A stretch of 64,000 nucleotides of DNA, from the NCBI GenBank assembly GCA_004380135.1, contig QXCR01000120.1, forward strand, positions 1-64,000, in the 5' to 3' direction. Shown here piece by piece: positions 23,436 to 35,255 of this stretch; within the stretch, counting starts at the first letter, position 1; each line of letters starts with the position of its first letter. Origin of the DNA: Stemphylium vesicarium (lineage: Eukaryota > Ascomycota > Dothideomycetes > Pleosporales > Pleosporaceae). The notes beneath the pieces are model-generated. The model worked only from the letters and a program-made list of their open reading frames with translations, was not told where the DNA came from and did no database searches. A program made the translations under genes and the position numbers.

Positions 23436-25076
23436 CTAGCACGCCTCCACGATACTGACAACCTCAGAAACACCTGTGTCAATCCCCTCGCCGCTAGCCT
23501 CCACCCGTACGAACTCCAACGCATGCGCAACAGAAGCACTGGTCTCGAAACCACTCCTCTCTACCCTCGCAACTTCATTCAAAGTGCCATTCTTCGCACC
23601 TCCGAACAACGTCCATGATTTATGCTCTGTAGCACCATTCCAACTCATGTAAACCCTCGTCCCGTTACCCTCCTTGCATGCGAAAACATCGGGCTTGGAA
23701 GTCGGCTTACCGACCCACGCAGCCTTGTAATCGCGATAGCTCTGCACGTCTTCAGCCTCGCCCCACCTAACAGTCAGCACCACATTTCCGTCCTTGTCGA
23801 ACTCCTTAAGTGTGGGGACGCTGCCGTATCCCATAGCGACATGGCCTGATTCCAGGACTTCCATGTTACCTTGACTGACGGAGTAGATTGTGTCGGCTGG
23901 GTCGGCGAGTTCCTGGAGCAGAGTGGCTGTCATGTCGCGCTCGTCGATGGAGAGGAAGATGCCTGTAGTTTGGTTGACGTGGGAAACGACGGCGCTATTG
24001 TCGTTGTTGAAGAGGGAGATTGTGGTGGTGGTTTCGTTGGGAGAGGGGTGGATGCGCGCGTCGTGCTGGTAGCAAAACGAGAGGTTGTGGGCGAGGGTAA
24101 AGTCGCCGCCTGAGTAACCCTGCGGTGATTGTTGATATTAGCATGTTTTTTTGAAATGCCCCGCTATGGGGTGCTGCAATGAATACCAAAAGAGATTGGT
24201 GGGACTACTCACATTGAGCGTCCACTCGACTGTGCCGTTGCGGTTGACTTTGTAGAGGGAGCAGTAGTGTCTGGATGATATCAAGAGACTCCCATCATCA
24301 AACCTGTCGATGGAATTAATGTGGAAAGGGCCCCAGGGATAACTGCTGTTTCTACCCAGTTCGCCCAGCGGGTATGTGGGAACGGCGCTGGCGAGCGAAA
24401 CTTCGTCCACGTGGTCGAGATGACTCCACTGCCACAGGATCTCGCTGTTGGTGACGTTCAACTCCAACGCGATGGAATCGACGACCCATCCTTCTTTCGG
24501 ACCCCCAATAGAAGTCAAGTCCCAAGGCGTCACATTCACTGCGCCGACGAACATGGAGCCCTCTGGGGTGATGAGGTTCTCATGCATGTCGATCCAGCTA
24601 AAGGGTTGGTATTGCGTGGGATCGTAGAGTGGGTAAATACTCTCTAGCGGGTAGGTTGAGTTCCACAGCGTGACGTTGTAGATGTTCTCATATTGCTGAT
24701 TGAGGATGTAGACCACCCCGTATCCAAAGCCCCATGGTTCGGTGAAGCTGATGCCTTTGTTGTACGCAAGCACAGGTTGACCAAATAGCGCCGTCGGCCG
24801 AAAAGCGGCGTAGTCGCCGTAGCCGGATACCCAGACCAATTCGCCGTCTTCACGGAAGATGTTTAGGCTGTAGTTGTGTGCCTCACCGCCACTCTGAGGG
24901 AAGAAGATCATTCCAGGAGAGGTGTCGCCTGTCTTGTTGATGGAGAGCACTGGTGGTTCGAGGCCAGGAAGAGACTTGAAGATTTGCCATGGCCATGGTG
25001 AAGCTGTGCTTTGAGCGACAGCAGGGAGGGCGTACGCCAAAGGGATCAGAGGTATGTCTTGAAAGCGCATTTTCAT
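23436..25076 (-). CDS. Secreted arylsulfotransferase (ASST)-domain protein
   Basis: Two exons, 24213-25076 and 23436-24119, with a 93-nt intron 24120-24212 (GTGAGT...CCGCAG), give 515 aa. The start MKMRFQDIPLIPLAYALPAV is a likely signal peptide. The core fits the fungal arylsulfotransferase_2 family, a propeller-type fold: WIDMHENLITPEGSMFVG, FHINSIDRFDDGSLLISSRH, and, just after the intron, FCYQHDARIHP, whose QHDAR motif is a hallmark. Several N-x-S/T sites are present. Known: the bacterial namesake moves sulfate between phenols; whether the fungal proteins do so is not established. It lies tail to tail with the beta-propeller gene. Confidence 0.88.
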
Positions 25077-25648
25077 GAGACTCTGAGGACGATATGGCCG
25101 GGAACCCAGACCTCAACATAGGCTTTAAATGCAGTGAGCATTGTGCGCATGTCTCATGCTACGTCGCAATCCGCCTTGTATGAGACCCTCTTGTGAGCCT
25201 CATTGTACATGCATTCATCGCAGAAATTTTACGATACCTTGTCGCAACACGAGCGATCTACCGAACGAGGAAGTTGAAGCCGTTCCTAGATGCATGCTAT
25301 TCGCTCAGGGCGCATGTGGAGTGGGGAAAATTATCAATCTCATCTTATCAGATGTAGATCGATGCGATATCGGGCATCGGAGATGCCTCGGTGAGCTGGC
25401 AGCCTAGTCGTCCGTTCATCATCAGTTGCAGAAAGAATCTCGATGGGGTGAAAACATGCAAGGTACGGCAAATTTCGGGAGAGACTTTAGCCGATGATAT
25501 GTGCCGTAAGAGGCTCAAGCGCAGCGTGCTTAGCGAGGGGACATGGGGCTCTGAGATATGCATACAGCAGCATCACAGTGGATCGCTTTACTGCACGGTT
25601 GAGTCAGTCTATTCAGCAGTCATGATGGCATTTGTTGTAATGGTCTAC
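25077..25648. other. Intergenic, promoter of the ASST gene
   Basis: 572 bp. A TTTAAA element at 25124-25129, about 50 bp upstream of the ASST start codon, may act as a TATA-like site. Nothing else is supported. Confidence 0.4.
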
Positions 25649-26829
25649 TCAAAGTTTGGCCTTGACCCAGTCTTGGACGACTTGCTGACTCCCCGTGCCA
25701 GAATCGCCTTTGTAGCCCAGTAGACGTTCTATAATCATCTCTTCGTGGCATGCTTTTGGAGTGACCACGGTGGTGACCAGCCCACCCCTTCTCCCAAGCG
25801 CTCGTGTAAACTTGTTCGAAAAAGCCTCAATGCCGTCTTTGAGTACCTCATTATCGCCTATCCAGATGAAGACTTCGCCGACAAAGTCTGCTACAGGCTC
25901 CCACCATTCTGAAGAGGCTAGAATCGGCTCGCTGTAGAAGTCGCCAGCGAAGGGGGAGTCGGAACCGAGGAAAGCAGAAGACCATCTAGTAAGAGTTCGC
26001 GCGTCGAACATGTCGCGCTCTGCGTTGGTGATGAATGCTGGTGTGTTAGTTTGGGTGAGCGAGCACCATGGCGATATCAGCAGAATTGCATGGATCTTGG
26101 AGGGAAGCGAGAGTGGGGCTATGTCGGGATGAGGGTGTGCAAGATGCGAAAGCATGCCCAAGATGAGGTTGCCACCAGCAGAGTCCCCACCCAATATGAG
26201 GTCAGACGGGTCACAGCCGTCAGTGTGTACGAGATGATGGAGTAGCTCAACGCCCTGCTTTAGTTGTGTCGGGTATTTGGCTTCGGGTGCGAGGTCGTAT
26301 GCTAGGAGCAGGGCGGAAACGTCAGGACCGAGGGACTTTTGGAAATCGTCCAGCCAAAGGACATGGCCGGCTGTGCAGGGCATGACATAGCCGCCGCCTG
26401 GGCTTGTTAGTTCTCACCCGTGGACGTGGTTTACTGTGGACTGACCATGAAAGTACACCAAGATCTTCTTCGCGCTTCTGCTTCCCAGCCAATGCGCTTG
26501 TGCTCCACTGGGTAGAGTAATGCTATCTGGCACAAAGTTGTGTTGCTCTGCGTGTTTGAGGTATGCAGGCGTCGACGACCCGCCGTTCATGTAGCGGTCC
26601 TGAGCAAGGTTAAGGTTCCCCAGATTGGTGCGAAAGGCGGCAAACATGATATCTTTGTAGTAATTGTTGGACCCATTGTCGCCTTTGAAGGGTGAAGCGA
26701 TGGAGCGCTGTAGAGCCGAACCAACTGTTGGTATGATGAGCGGATGCTGTTTACTGAAGATGGAAAGCGCATACTAGACTTCAATGTCGCCGAAGCGATG
26801 CCGAACTTGCTCACATTGTGATCCGCCAT
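25649..26829 (-). CDS. Alpha/beta hydrolase, HSL/Say1-like
   Basis: Three exons: 26815-26829, 26446-26773 and 25649-26397. Intron 1 is 26774-26814 (41 nt, short) and intron 2 is 26398-26445 (48 nt, GTCAGT donor, AACTAAC branch). The protein is 363 aa. Removing intron 2 joins FHG with GGYVMP, creating the HGGG oxyanion motif of hormone-sensitive-lipase-like esterases. GDSAGGN holds the nucleophile Ser, WIGDNEVLKDG the Asp, and KACHEEM the His. Known relatives include fungal steryl acetyl hydrolases (Say1) and alpha/beta_hydrolase_3 esterases. An upstream in-frame ATG at 26871 would add 14 residues. It is divergent from the bZIP gene with 343 bp between starts. Confidence 0.87.
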
Positions 26830-27042
26830 GGTGTGGAGATTGAGTGGACTGGTAGGGCTGACGGCGAGCAAGAAGGAGCCGAAGTCACGGTCGAGATGGT
26901 GATGACCGTCTTCCCCACACTTTCAGCTCCCGGTCCAGACTCGAGTCGCGTAGAGACGGAGGGGATTATCCGATGGGCGCGTATGCCTCGGTTGGTAGGA
27001 TCCATGCAGTGCATGCCATCCCCGCGTTCCAAGGCTCCACAG

Positions 27043-27079
<37 letters not shown>

Positions 27080-27172
27080 AGCGACGCCAGGTGTCGTGCA
27101 GCGTCCGGGCTCATGACTCGGGGCAGGAATCGTCCAAATCCCTCCTGAATCGCATTCCACACCCACCCATCC
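26830..27172. promoter_or_regulatory. Divergent promoter region with poly-C tract
   Basis: 343 bp separate the start codons of the hydrolase (minus) and the bZIP factor (plus). A run of 37 C at 27043-27079 lies inside, 93 bp before the bZIP ATG. Its role is unknown. Confidence 0.55.
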
Positions 27173-28931
27173 ATGATCAGCATGGCGTCTCCAGGCGAGG
27201 CAGATACACCCGAAGGGGCCCCTAGAGACGATGCGTCAGCGGATGGCCAGCCCAACAAAAAGCGCAAGACTGGCCCGACGTCGCGTGGCGTCGCCAATCT
27301 CACACCCGAGCAGCTCGCCCGCAAGCGCGCAAACGACCGCGAAGCTCAGCGCGCCATTCGCGAGCGCACCAAGAACCAGATCGATCGCCTGAACCAGCGC
27401 ATCAGAGACTTGGAGAGTCAACAGCCATACAATGACCTCCAGGTCGTGCTCCGCGAGAAGGAGGCGGTGCAGGCAGAGAATGCCGATATCAGGAAGCGGC
27501 TGGAGAGCGTTCTGAGCATCATCCAGCCCATTGTACGTGCCACGAGCGGGCTCAATGGTATGTTTGGCCGTGGGAAGAAGCAACGACGACCTTGACGAAC
27601 GCCCGCTGATACGCTGTACACAGAACTGGCTGCTGCTGCCGAACGGTCGCCCCTTCCTGTCCATCCACACCAGCACCATCAGCGCGACGCGCCTGTGCAA
27701 CCCACAGATCCGCGCCAGTTCTCCGTTGCCGCTTCTCATGATGTCTCGTCGGCCGCCTCACCCCAGAACGGCGTGCATTCGCCCAGCATAGGCGAGGCAG
27801 GTGGAAGGTCGTGGCTGTACCCCAGCGATGCGCCGACGAGCCATCTGCGCCGCTACTCCAACGACAGCCCCGGCTCGCACTTTGAGCAGTCGCGCACCCC
27901 CCATATCCATACAGAGATGCCCTTTGACGAGCGGCTGGGCGTCGACTTCCTCCTCGACAATGGCCAGCGCAGGGCCGTCGACCCAAACTTGCCCCCGCCA
28001 CAGCAGCCGCGACCCAGCAATGTCAGTAGCAGCCAGCACGCCATGTATGCCCCTCACATGGTCGCTCACCTCACTCTGCCGCGGAACCTCCCCGCGACCT
28101 GCCCGTTGGATGTCATTCTGCTCGACTTCCTGCAGGACCGCCAGAATCGCGCGGCCGAGGGCGTGCCCATGAAGACGCTGGTCGGGCCTCACTATCCCAA
28201 TTTCACCTCGCTGGCCTATCCCGATCGTGTCGTCGAGTCGCACCCGCTGTCCAAGCTCTTTACCGACATCCTTCGCACCTTCCCCGACATCTGCGCCAAG
28301 CCCGAGCAGGTGGCCATCGTCTTCATCATGTTCCTGATTATGCGCTGGCAGATTGAACCTACGCAGGAAAACTATGACCGCCTGCCACACTGGGCTACCC
28401 CGCGGCCGTCCCAGCTATTTACTGCCCATGCGCTGTGGATCGACCACCTTCCTTGGTACGTCCGCCCCTTCCCATCTACCCCAGGGGAAATGACTAACAT
28501 ACACCAGGCCCCGCCTTCGCGACAAGATCATCGCCTCCCAGCCCCCAGTCTCCTTTGAGAACTTCTTCATCCCCTTCACCACCACCATCTCCCTCAATTG
28601 GCCCTATGAGCATCGTGACTGCCTCCTCCCGGCCTCGGCAGTCCGGACCTCGACCCTCTCCACAACTTCCTCTGTGACTGCCTCCTCGCCCTTCTCTACG
28701 CACGTAAATGCGGGTTCGCCGCAGGGACCCGCCACCCCGCAGCCTCCCAGTACAAACGGGGCCGGTACTATGCCAACCATCGGTTCACTACCTAAAGAAG
28801 ATGACCAATGGCTCATCAACCCCGCCTTCGAGACGCACCTTCGTGATCTCAACAACTGGACCCTTGGTCCTAGCTTCAGGGGCACCTTCCCGGTCTTTGC
28901 TGATGCTGTCAAGATCAAAGAGGGGAGGTGA
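27173..28931 (+). CDS. bZIP transcription factor with DUF3425 domain
   Basis: Three exons, with introns 27558-27623 (66 nt) and 28456-28507 (52 nt, TGACTAAC branch), give 546 aa. Residues about 48-80 are a bZIP basic region (KRANDREAQRAIRERTKNQ, with the N-x3-Q/A-x-x-R pattern). A short heptad region with leucines follows. The second half matches the DUF3425 domain common in fungal bZIP proteins: PLDVILLDFL, HPLSKLFTDILRTFPDIC, and LPW joined across intron 2 to PRLRDKII. Known: these are nuclear DNA-binding regulators; targets cannot be told. Start at 27173; ATG 27182 is a possible alternative. Confidence 0.9.
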
Positions 28932-29483
28932 CGCAACTTGTAGATGCAGCATCACGCGCGGTTGGGCCGTTCGCGTGCAGGTCAGGAAGGTGTAATATTT
29001 GGTATTCTCTGTATATTTATGCATGTCGCTGGGCGGATAATTGGGGGCTTTATTGTATTAACACCAATATTGGGTAGCTATTCTTCCGACTAGTATCAGC
29101 CCTTCCGAGTCAGGAGTAATACCGTCGTCCGGATACTGGGGACATCGGCGGGCACTAAGCATTATATCGCCAACTTTACGAAAGCACGAAAATCTAAGCC
29201 ATTATAGTTTAACCTCGACGTCCGCTTTGCGAAGAAGTTTTCCGCTGCAGTCGCTTCAACATCAACAGCCGGCTAGCGTTTCAGAAGATACCATTCGTAA
29301 CGTGGAGACATACCAGACTCGTTGTCGTGGATGTGGTCCTTGCGCAAAAGACGTGGTGGGCTCTAACTGGGTACATCCCGCCCCACATATTTCCCTACTA
29401 CTACACCGTATTCCCAACTTCCCACTCGAAATACGAATACAACTTAACAACATCCATCATCCAATTCTCTCATATAACCAAAC
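28932..29483. other. Intergenic
   Basis: 552 bp with AT-rich patches and short frames only; no gene supported. Confidence 0.4.
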
Positions 29484-29938
29484 ATGGCAACCGTACTCTC
29501 CGACCCCGTACATCAACAAATCTTCTCCCACCTACTACCCCGCCGCGCATCGTTCCCTATACACATTATCGAAACCATCTCCGGTATGTGCCCGCCACTT
29601 CTTAGTCACGCCTAACATCTCTTCTCAACCGTCTTGCAAATAGACTTTAACCTTCATTCCTAGGCAACATAACATTCCTCATCAAGTACACGGCCGGCTT
29701 CAAAGTCCTGCCCTCACAAGTCTCCATTTCCGTCTTCGACGTCCGAGACCCCGACAACAAGCCCATCGGCCACAAAGCCGCCGTCTGCATACACGGCGCG
29801 CCGGGTAAATTCAAAGTCGTCGTTTCCAAGGAGGTCAAGTGGGGCGAGAATGTTGTGGCGGCGCTGAGTGAAAAGGTGGATGTTGCCATTAGAGAGATTC
29901 TGGAGAAGGAGGGGAATGAGGGGTATGGGGACTTTTGA
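29484..29938 (+). CDS. Small protein of unknown function, paralogue A
   Basis: Two exons, 29484-29583 and 29664-29938, with an 80-nt intron (GTATGT...CCTAG), give 124 aa. No signal peptide or membrane segment is seen and no known domain is recognised. Its core (NITFLIKYTAG, then VLPSQVSISVFD, then a C-terminal helix with VVAALSEKVDVAIREIL) resembles the two neighbouring genes at 30074-30665 and 31208-31728. The three appear to be a local duplicate family. The fold may be alpha+beta with a long C-terminal helix (inference). Confidence 0.65.
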
Positions 29939-30073
29939 AATGCATGGATGTGAATTTAGATTGGTAGAACATTAGATGGGCCGGCGTTTTTTGTCCTCAT
30001 TTATCGCGCCCGCGGGTTAGTGAGCGGAAAGCTACAAAGCATGAATCATGACTGATACCAAAGACGCATGCAT

Positions 30074-30665
30074 CTATCTGCATCCGTATACACCCAGGCC
30101 GCCCTTTTCGATCAAGTGCTTTCGTATTCTTCCCTTTGCACATTGAACACCAGAGAAAAACGCCTTCATACTAGTCTCCACATCCTCGGCCAAGGCCTCC
30201 ACCGCACCCTTCGCACCCTCCTTTCTCTCCACATTCGTCCTCACGATGGTATGTGTGTACCCGTTCCCATTAACGAAGATCGCAATGCCAGCCTTCCCAT
30301 CCTTTTCGCTGCTCAGCGAGGGACTCCACTTGTACGAGCCGATGGTTATGGCAGAGGGGACGACCATCTTGCCGTACGACGATTGATTGTGGCGGATGAG
30401 GAAGGCGATGTTCTCTGGAATGGAAGAGTTAGCCATGTCACAGGGAAAAGAGGGGGGTTGGGCGGTATTAAAGGGGAAGGCGCAGTGGGCGTTAAAAAGG
30501 GGAACAAGGGAGAGTACGTATACCGCAGAGTATGAGAGCTGCGTGCTCTGCGTCAGGTGGGGCAGTTGATGAGCCATGTGCAGAAGATGAAGAGGTAGTC
30601 CAGCATTGGTCTCGAAAGGGAAGGAGCAGGTCGTAGATGCGCTGTTCGAGGGACTGCTCAGCCAT
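30074..30665 (-). CDS. Small protein of unknown function, paralogue B
   Basis: Two exons, 30524-30665 and 30074-30414. The 109-nt intron has a GTATAC donor and a CTAAC branch before CATTCCAG. The protein is 160 aa. It starts MAEQSLEQRIYDLLLPFRDQ, which resembles the start of paralogue C. After the intron, NIAFLIRHNQSS followed by MVVPSAITIGSYK, and the C-terminal AVEALAEDVETSMKAFF, align with paralogue A. Convergent with paralogue A (135 bp between stops). Function unknown. The exon 1 end is less certain than the rest. Confidence 0.6.
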
Positions 30666-31207
30666 GACTAGTTGTTTGGTGGTTGAGTCGCCACAGCTAA
30701 ACGGTTGGTCTGTGATCTTGTTGATTGCGACTTCTTTGTTTTGGTATAGTTGGTAAAAGCGCGTTAGGCAGAAGGAGTGGGGCATTTCGATCGGTCTTGC
30801 GTAATGCGGAATGCGATTGACTTTCACTGAGGATTCTTCCAGGCTCGTCGCGCATTTACCTGCGCAATGGGTGCGCATACGGCATGTAATTGCTGGACCG
30901 AAGCTTCCCGTGGCTCATTTCGGGGGCCGCTTTCTTGGAGGTTAACTGTTCAGACAGGAAGGTGTTGACTTGCGATGACTCGCGACCGCCTGGAGCACTT
31001 TCGCATAGCCCTATCTGATGCTGAGACACCTCTAACCGGCCACTCCACACAGTCCAGCACACCAACTGTACGCATCGTTACTCGCCCAAAGCCCCTCTCA
31101 CATTATATCTTACCGTCTGCACGCCCCAATAGCGAAATAGCACCACAATATCAATACACGTCCCTCCTTTTCCTCTACCATACCGCTACCAACAGCAGGA
31201 GCCGCCT
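30666..31207. other. Divergent intergenic between paralogues B and C
   Basis: 542 bp between two divergent start codons, presumably both promoters. No other feature seen. Confidence 0.4.
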
Positions 31208-31728
31208 ATGTACGGATTCGATAACCGCATATACGCCCTCCTGGCGCCGTTTCGCAATGCATGCCTCCTGAGATGGAATCCTGCGAATCGGACACCATTG
31301 AACAATCGTACGACAAATGTCGATGCGAAGATTTACGTCCTGACGCGTCAGTCTCTAGTCCTTGCTGCAGACGATACAGCACTGGTCTGGGGTAGCGGCG
31401 CTGACATGATTGAAAAAACCTCTCGTTCCTCGCACATAAACATCCCGACAACACCGCACGCAATATCGCCGCCTCGGATGTTTTCTTTGTCGCGCGCGGT
31501 TCGATAGGCTATAGCGGCGAAGACGACACTGGGGCAATTTCCCTCGTGGTTCGCTATCAAGATGAGTTCATCCCTGTGGTGAAGGCTATGGTTGAGGCAC
31601 GTGTGGATGTGATTGATGCGCTTTGCACAAAGGTTGATGAATTGCTTTCTGAGAGGCTTGAACCGAGCTTGGAGGGTGAGGCTGAGGAGATCGCTGGCGA
31701 CGATGTCGCTGGTGCACGTAATCGATGA
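31208..31728 (+). pseudogene. Paralogue C, frameshifted
   Basis: The start MYGFDNRIYALLAPFRNA matches paralogue B. The first frame is open to 31507, but the family-like sequence (SFLAHKHPDN, then SDVFFVARGSI, then VKAMVEARVDVIDALCTKV) is in another frame from about 31414 to the stop at 31726-31728. The switch falls in the run GAAAAAACC at about 31412-31419, where one extra A would restore a single frame. No splice acceptor lies between the stop at 31411 and this part, so an intron does not explain it. Either a true one-base deletion or a homopolymer sequencing error. Confidence 0.6.
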
Positions 31729-31855
31729 GATGGGATGTTGTAGCGTTGAAGATGGGCATCTCCAACTTGGCCTTTTGAGAAGCATGAGAATTCAGACATT
31801 CATCAAAGTAATTGAAGAGGTTCATTGGAACTTTTGCGATCATTCCTAGGCTACG

Positions 31856-33825
31856 TCAGACGATATATTGCCTTTCACTGCTGCTACGAGAATTCTTCTT
31901 GTTTGTCACTGTGGTAGACCGTCGCAAGAATGTCACGTTCTTCCACTGATCCCTCATCCGCTCCTTCCACCCAGATGTATCTATGTGGGTCTTCAGGTAT
32001 ACTACAAGGTGAAGAAAGACGGTTGCGATGATAATCATCCCAAAGAACGACAGCAAGTTTCTCGTAATTCCGAAAAGTGCTGTATCCGATTCTATCGAGA
32101 ACATTGACGTGGCAACGAGGAGCGGTCCAAAGTAGTACTGAATGACGTGTTAGTTAAATGTGAGAGGGTGCATCTTACGTAGTCCTACCGTGATGAGCGT
32201 TGTGGTATCGTTATTGCTGTGAAGAAGTTGGGACTTTAGCTGTGGTGGTGTTGGTAGAATCACTTGCGAATCAATGTCAAAGCTTACGGAACTTCGCATC
32301 CTCTTTACGGTATTGTTTGCGCGAACGATCCTCTTCAGTAACAATTCAAGCTCGCGGAAGCTGTTTTCGACATCGTGCAATGCCTGTGCAGACACTGGAT
32401 CGTCGATGTCGCGCAGATAGTCATAATCCCCGTGCGGCTTCATGAAATCTAACCAGGCGCTGCATAAGCCATCCAGATGTTCGATGAGCATTTTCGCTAC
32501 CCGATCTATTGTGTCCATGCGCGTTGTGCTTTTGTCCCGGTTTGTACGTTCTTTGACCTTTAGGAGAACATTAGTGGGAGCGAAGGCCAAGAAGGATTTT
32601 GACGTACCAAGCAAATAGCTCGACATTTCGCCTCAACTATAAGGACAATGCTTTCATTTTCTTTCAGTATACTCTCAACTCTAACTCCGAGGACGAGGAG
32701 GAAGTATGCTCGAGGATCGCGAATTTCGCTTGCCCAAGGGATTAGGCATGTTGAGGTGAATTCCATTTACTCATCTTCTGCACATGCATCATCGAGCGGA
32801 TAGCCAGAAATGAAGCTATATGCGACCCATGTATAATTTGCTTCGCCACATACAGCAACAGTGATTTGTCCTTTGTGGAGAATGTAAGTCCGTCTTTGAC
32901 CTGTGAATGACAAGAAGATCGTCTGTGCCTGTGAATGAGAACCTTTGTATGTCGATGAGTCGTCGCTTTCTGCGAGCCTCAAGGCCTGAAAGGGTGTGTG
33001 GAATTCGAGGCGAAAAGTGCGAAACCCACGTGACTTTCGGACAGTGTTAGCGAAGCACGATACGATCGGAGTTTGCAGTGGGACTCACGGCGCAGCAGAC
33101 GCGGAGGGACGTACTACAAAACATATGTTTCCATAGAGTATCTCAGAGGTTCTCAAGCTGATAGGAGGCGACTGTTTCTTGTAGAGCCAGGAAGTAATTC
33201 GCGTCTGGGTTCTCGATGTGACTAACAGAGAGATCAGCTCTCTGGTGAGCAGGTTGGGGAGAAGCTGCCTTACACGACATCACGAATCTCGCTAGCAACG
33301 GATAACTTCTATAGATATTGGTAAGTCTTATACAGACAACTGATGTGATTTCCAATAGGAGTTACACACCTGGCCTCTTAGAGCCCACTCTAGCTGCTCA
33401 GCGTTCAACCGATGTTCCCGTATGATCGTATCACCCGTGTCTGAGTTGTGTCGGCGAATCTCCAGTTTGGCTCGGGAACAAATCTGATTCCCAATTTCGA
33501 ACTGTGCTAATGTCGACTCCAGGAGTTCCCGATTCACATCGCTGTTGCGGCCATAGCAGCTGCTAAGTAAGATTTGAATTGGATCCTTAACAGAATGCAG
33601 TAAGCGCGCAGAATGGAAATCGTCAAGTTGGTAGATACGACGTTCGCGACCAAAGATGTCTGGCCAGCGTTTGGCAAATGTGAATGACGCGCTCCCAGAA
33701 GAATGCCATCTGTCATTGATCGGTAGAGTGTTCAGTGACGAGGTAGTTGATGCGACCTCCGGCTCACGACGTTGCTTAGGAAATAAATCAGGTGTCGAGG
33801 CCTTATCATTGCAGGTCGTGTCCAT
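31856..33825 (-). pseudogene. CorA-like membrane protein, interrupted
   Basis: Known family: fungal CorA-like proteins, distant relatives of CorA Mg2+ channels, expanded in Pleosporales. Seen, 5' to 3' on minus: RWPDIFGRERRIYQLDD; a helical region with LAQFEIGNQICSRAKLEI; HIENPDANYFLALQETVASY; FRLEFHTPFQALR; EIRDPRAYFLLVLGVRV; a coiled region (ALHDVENSFRELELLLKRI); and two C-terminal membrane segments (TYYFGPLLVATSM and LLSFFGMIIIATVFLHLVVY). Introns that fit: 33030-33083 approximately (GTGAGT...GAAAG), 32548-32597 approximately (GTACGT...TAAAG), and one ending before 32134 (GTAGGA...TTCAG). Breaks: a frame change near 33315, TGA at 33143-33145 and TAA at 32767-32769; both stops fit C-to-T changes. 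No GMN motif is seen. The frame is open upstream into the protease-like domain. Confidence 0.65.
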
Positions 33826-35255
33826 AAAGGGTCCGTCGCTTGGAAGCACAACGGACGCAGCGCCGAGGCACGCTCTGATGTTCGCAAACGTGTCGAGAAC
33901 AGGAACGACGAATGCGTCACCAAATACGTCTGCAGCTACAACGTGACCATAGAGTTCAGAGTTTTCAGCATGAACAACCCATGCACCCGAGTCCCCTTGA
34001 TTTAGTTCTAGAGGTAGTCAATACCGATCATGTTGAAGGTCAAAGGCGGAAAGTTGGACGAAAAAAGCGGAGACTAAGGACATGATTTGTGCTGGGAAAT
34101 GTGATGTGGGAACTCACCAGATAACTCGCTCATTTCCAGCATATATGCATTGACAAAATCTTCCGTCTGAGCAATCCATAGTCGTGCAGGAGCTTCCGAA
34201 AGCTCACCGTAACGGGAGCAACCAGACGCCCCCAACAGCAATACCGGCGGGGAGATGCCATCCTGGAAATGAGGTTTCTCTGGAATCAGTGTCGGATGGA
34301 CATCGGGCTTCTCGTCAGTCGTAGCCGGCTGTGGAGGTGTGGCTAAGTTTAGTCGGGGACTAGAGACTTCAAACAAAGCCCAGTCGTGCGAAGGAATCGA
34401 TCGCCCTGACTTGACGCCTGGAAGATCTTGTGGGTCAAGAGCTTGACCTATGAAGCTAGCAGGGGGATTTGAGGTGAACGAGAAAACGTCGGCGGAGTGA
34501 GTCAGGGGCATACTTGGTGCCACCATGGTACTCGTGACCAGGTTACGCTGAAATGATCTGATCGCGTGGCCCACGGTCATCCCATAGTGCCGTATCCCCA
34601 TTATCCCATACGAAACTTAAAGCATGCCGCCGAATGTCGCCCGAAGCCCCTGTCTGTCCTGGTCCTCAGGCCCATTGCGCAAGATTATCTCGGCACAACA
34701 ATAGGTCTCGTCGAGACAGTTCACGGACTCCCTGTAGAATACTCTGGTATCAAATTGAGCGGTAGTATATCTAGGCGGGTAGGGGAGAATGAGGTGGCCT
34801 AGAGGATGGCCATTCGTTTGATGGGTGCTTAGAAGACGGACAACTTCAGGAAGTTGAAAAACGGAGTTCATCAACTCTTCGATACCGGGTGCACATGACA
34901 CCACCATGTATGGGCATGCCATTTCTTCGAATGGCCCAATCGTCTTGAATCTTAGACTCATGTGGTCCGAGTATGAAGGATCCCATCCGGAAACAAGGAG
35001 CTTCTCCTTCAACTTCATTTCGATAGCAGAGTATATGCCATTGCAACGCTTTACGATGTCTTTAGAAACTGGTGTTTTGAAGTAAAGCAGATGCGACCCG
35101 GGAATAGGGTAGGATATTGCAGGTGGTCGAACGGACTGGCAAATGGAGGTTGAAGGTGCGACACTTGCGCCATCTACAATCGTTTGGTACGCGGAATCTA
35201 CCACTGAATGTGGGCGTGGGACTGGCGTCCGTTTTGGCCTTTCAGGGTGGCTCAT
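33826..35255 (-). pseudogene. Chymotrypsin-fold protease-like protein with in-frame stop
   Basis: Exon 1 is 34118-35255 from an ATG at 35255. A 110-nt intron (34008-34117, GTGAGT...CTCTAG) follows, and exon 2 continues from 34007. Joining them gives SELNQGDSGAWVVHA. A chymotrypsin-like triad can be proposed: His in YGMTVGH, Asp in HDWALFEV, and Ser in GDSGAW, in the right order. The first 190 residues (LYFKTPVSKDIVKRC, then FKTIGPFEEMACPYMVVSC) are a conserved-looking but unnamed N-terminal region. An in-frame TAA at 34617-34619 follows FGGML; CAA to TAA would explain it. No stop separates this domain from the CorA-like region, so the two may be one fused gene; an ATG at 33825 could instead start the second. 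Divergent from the membrane protein gene at 35718. Confidence 0.65.

Noticed and set aside
27758..28390. 210-codon minus-strand frame
   Set aside because: Opposite the conserved bZIP/DUF3425 coding exon; no recognisable domain.
33310..33363. Intron explaining the frame change in the CorA-like gene
   Set aside because: The possible donors and acceptors (GTGTGT at about 33360; TATAG at about 33311) do not give a matching phase, so a frameshift is the simpler reading.
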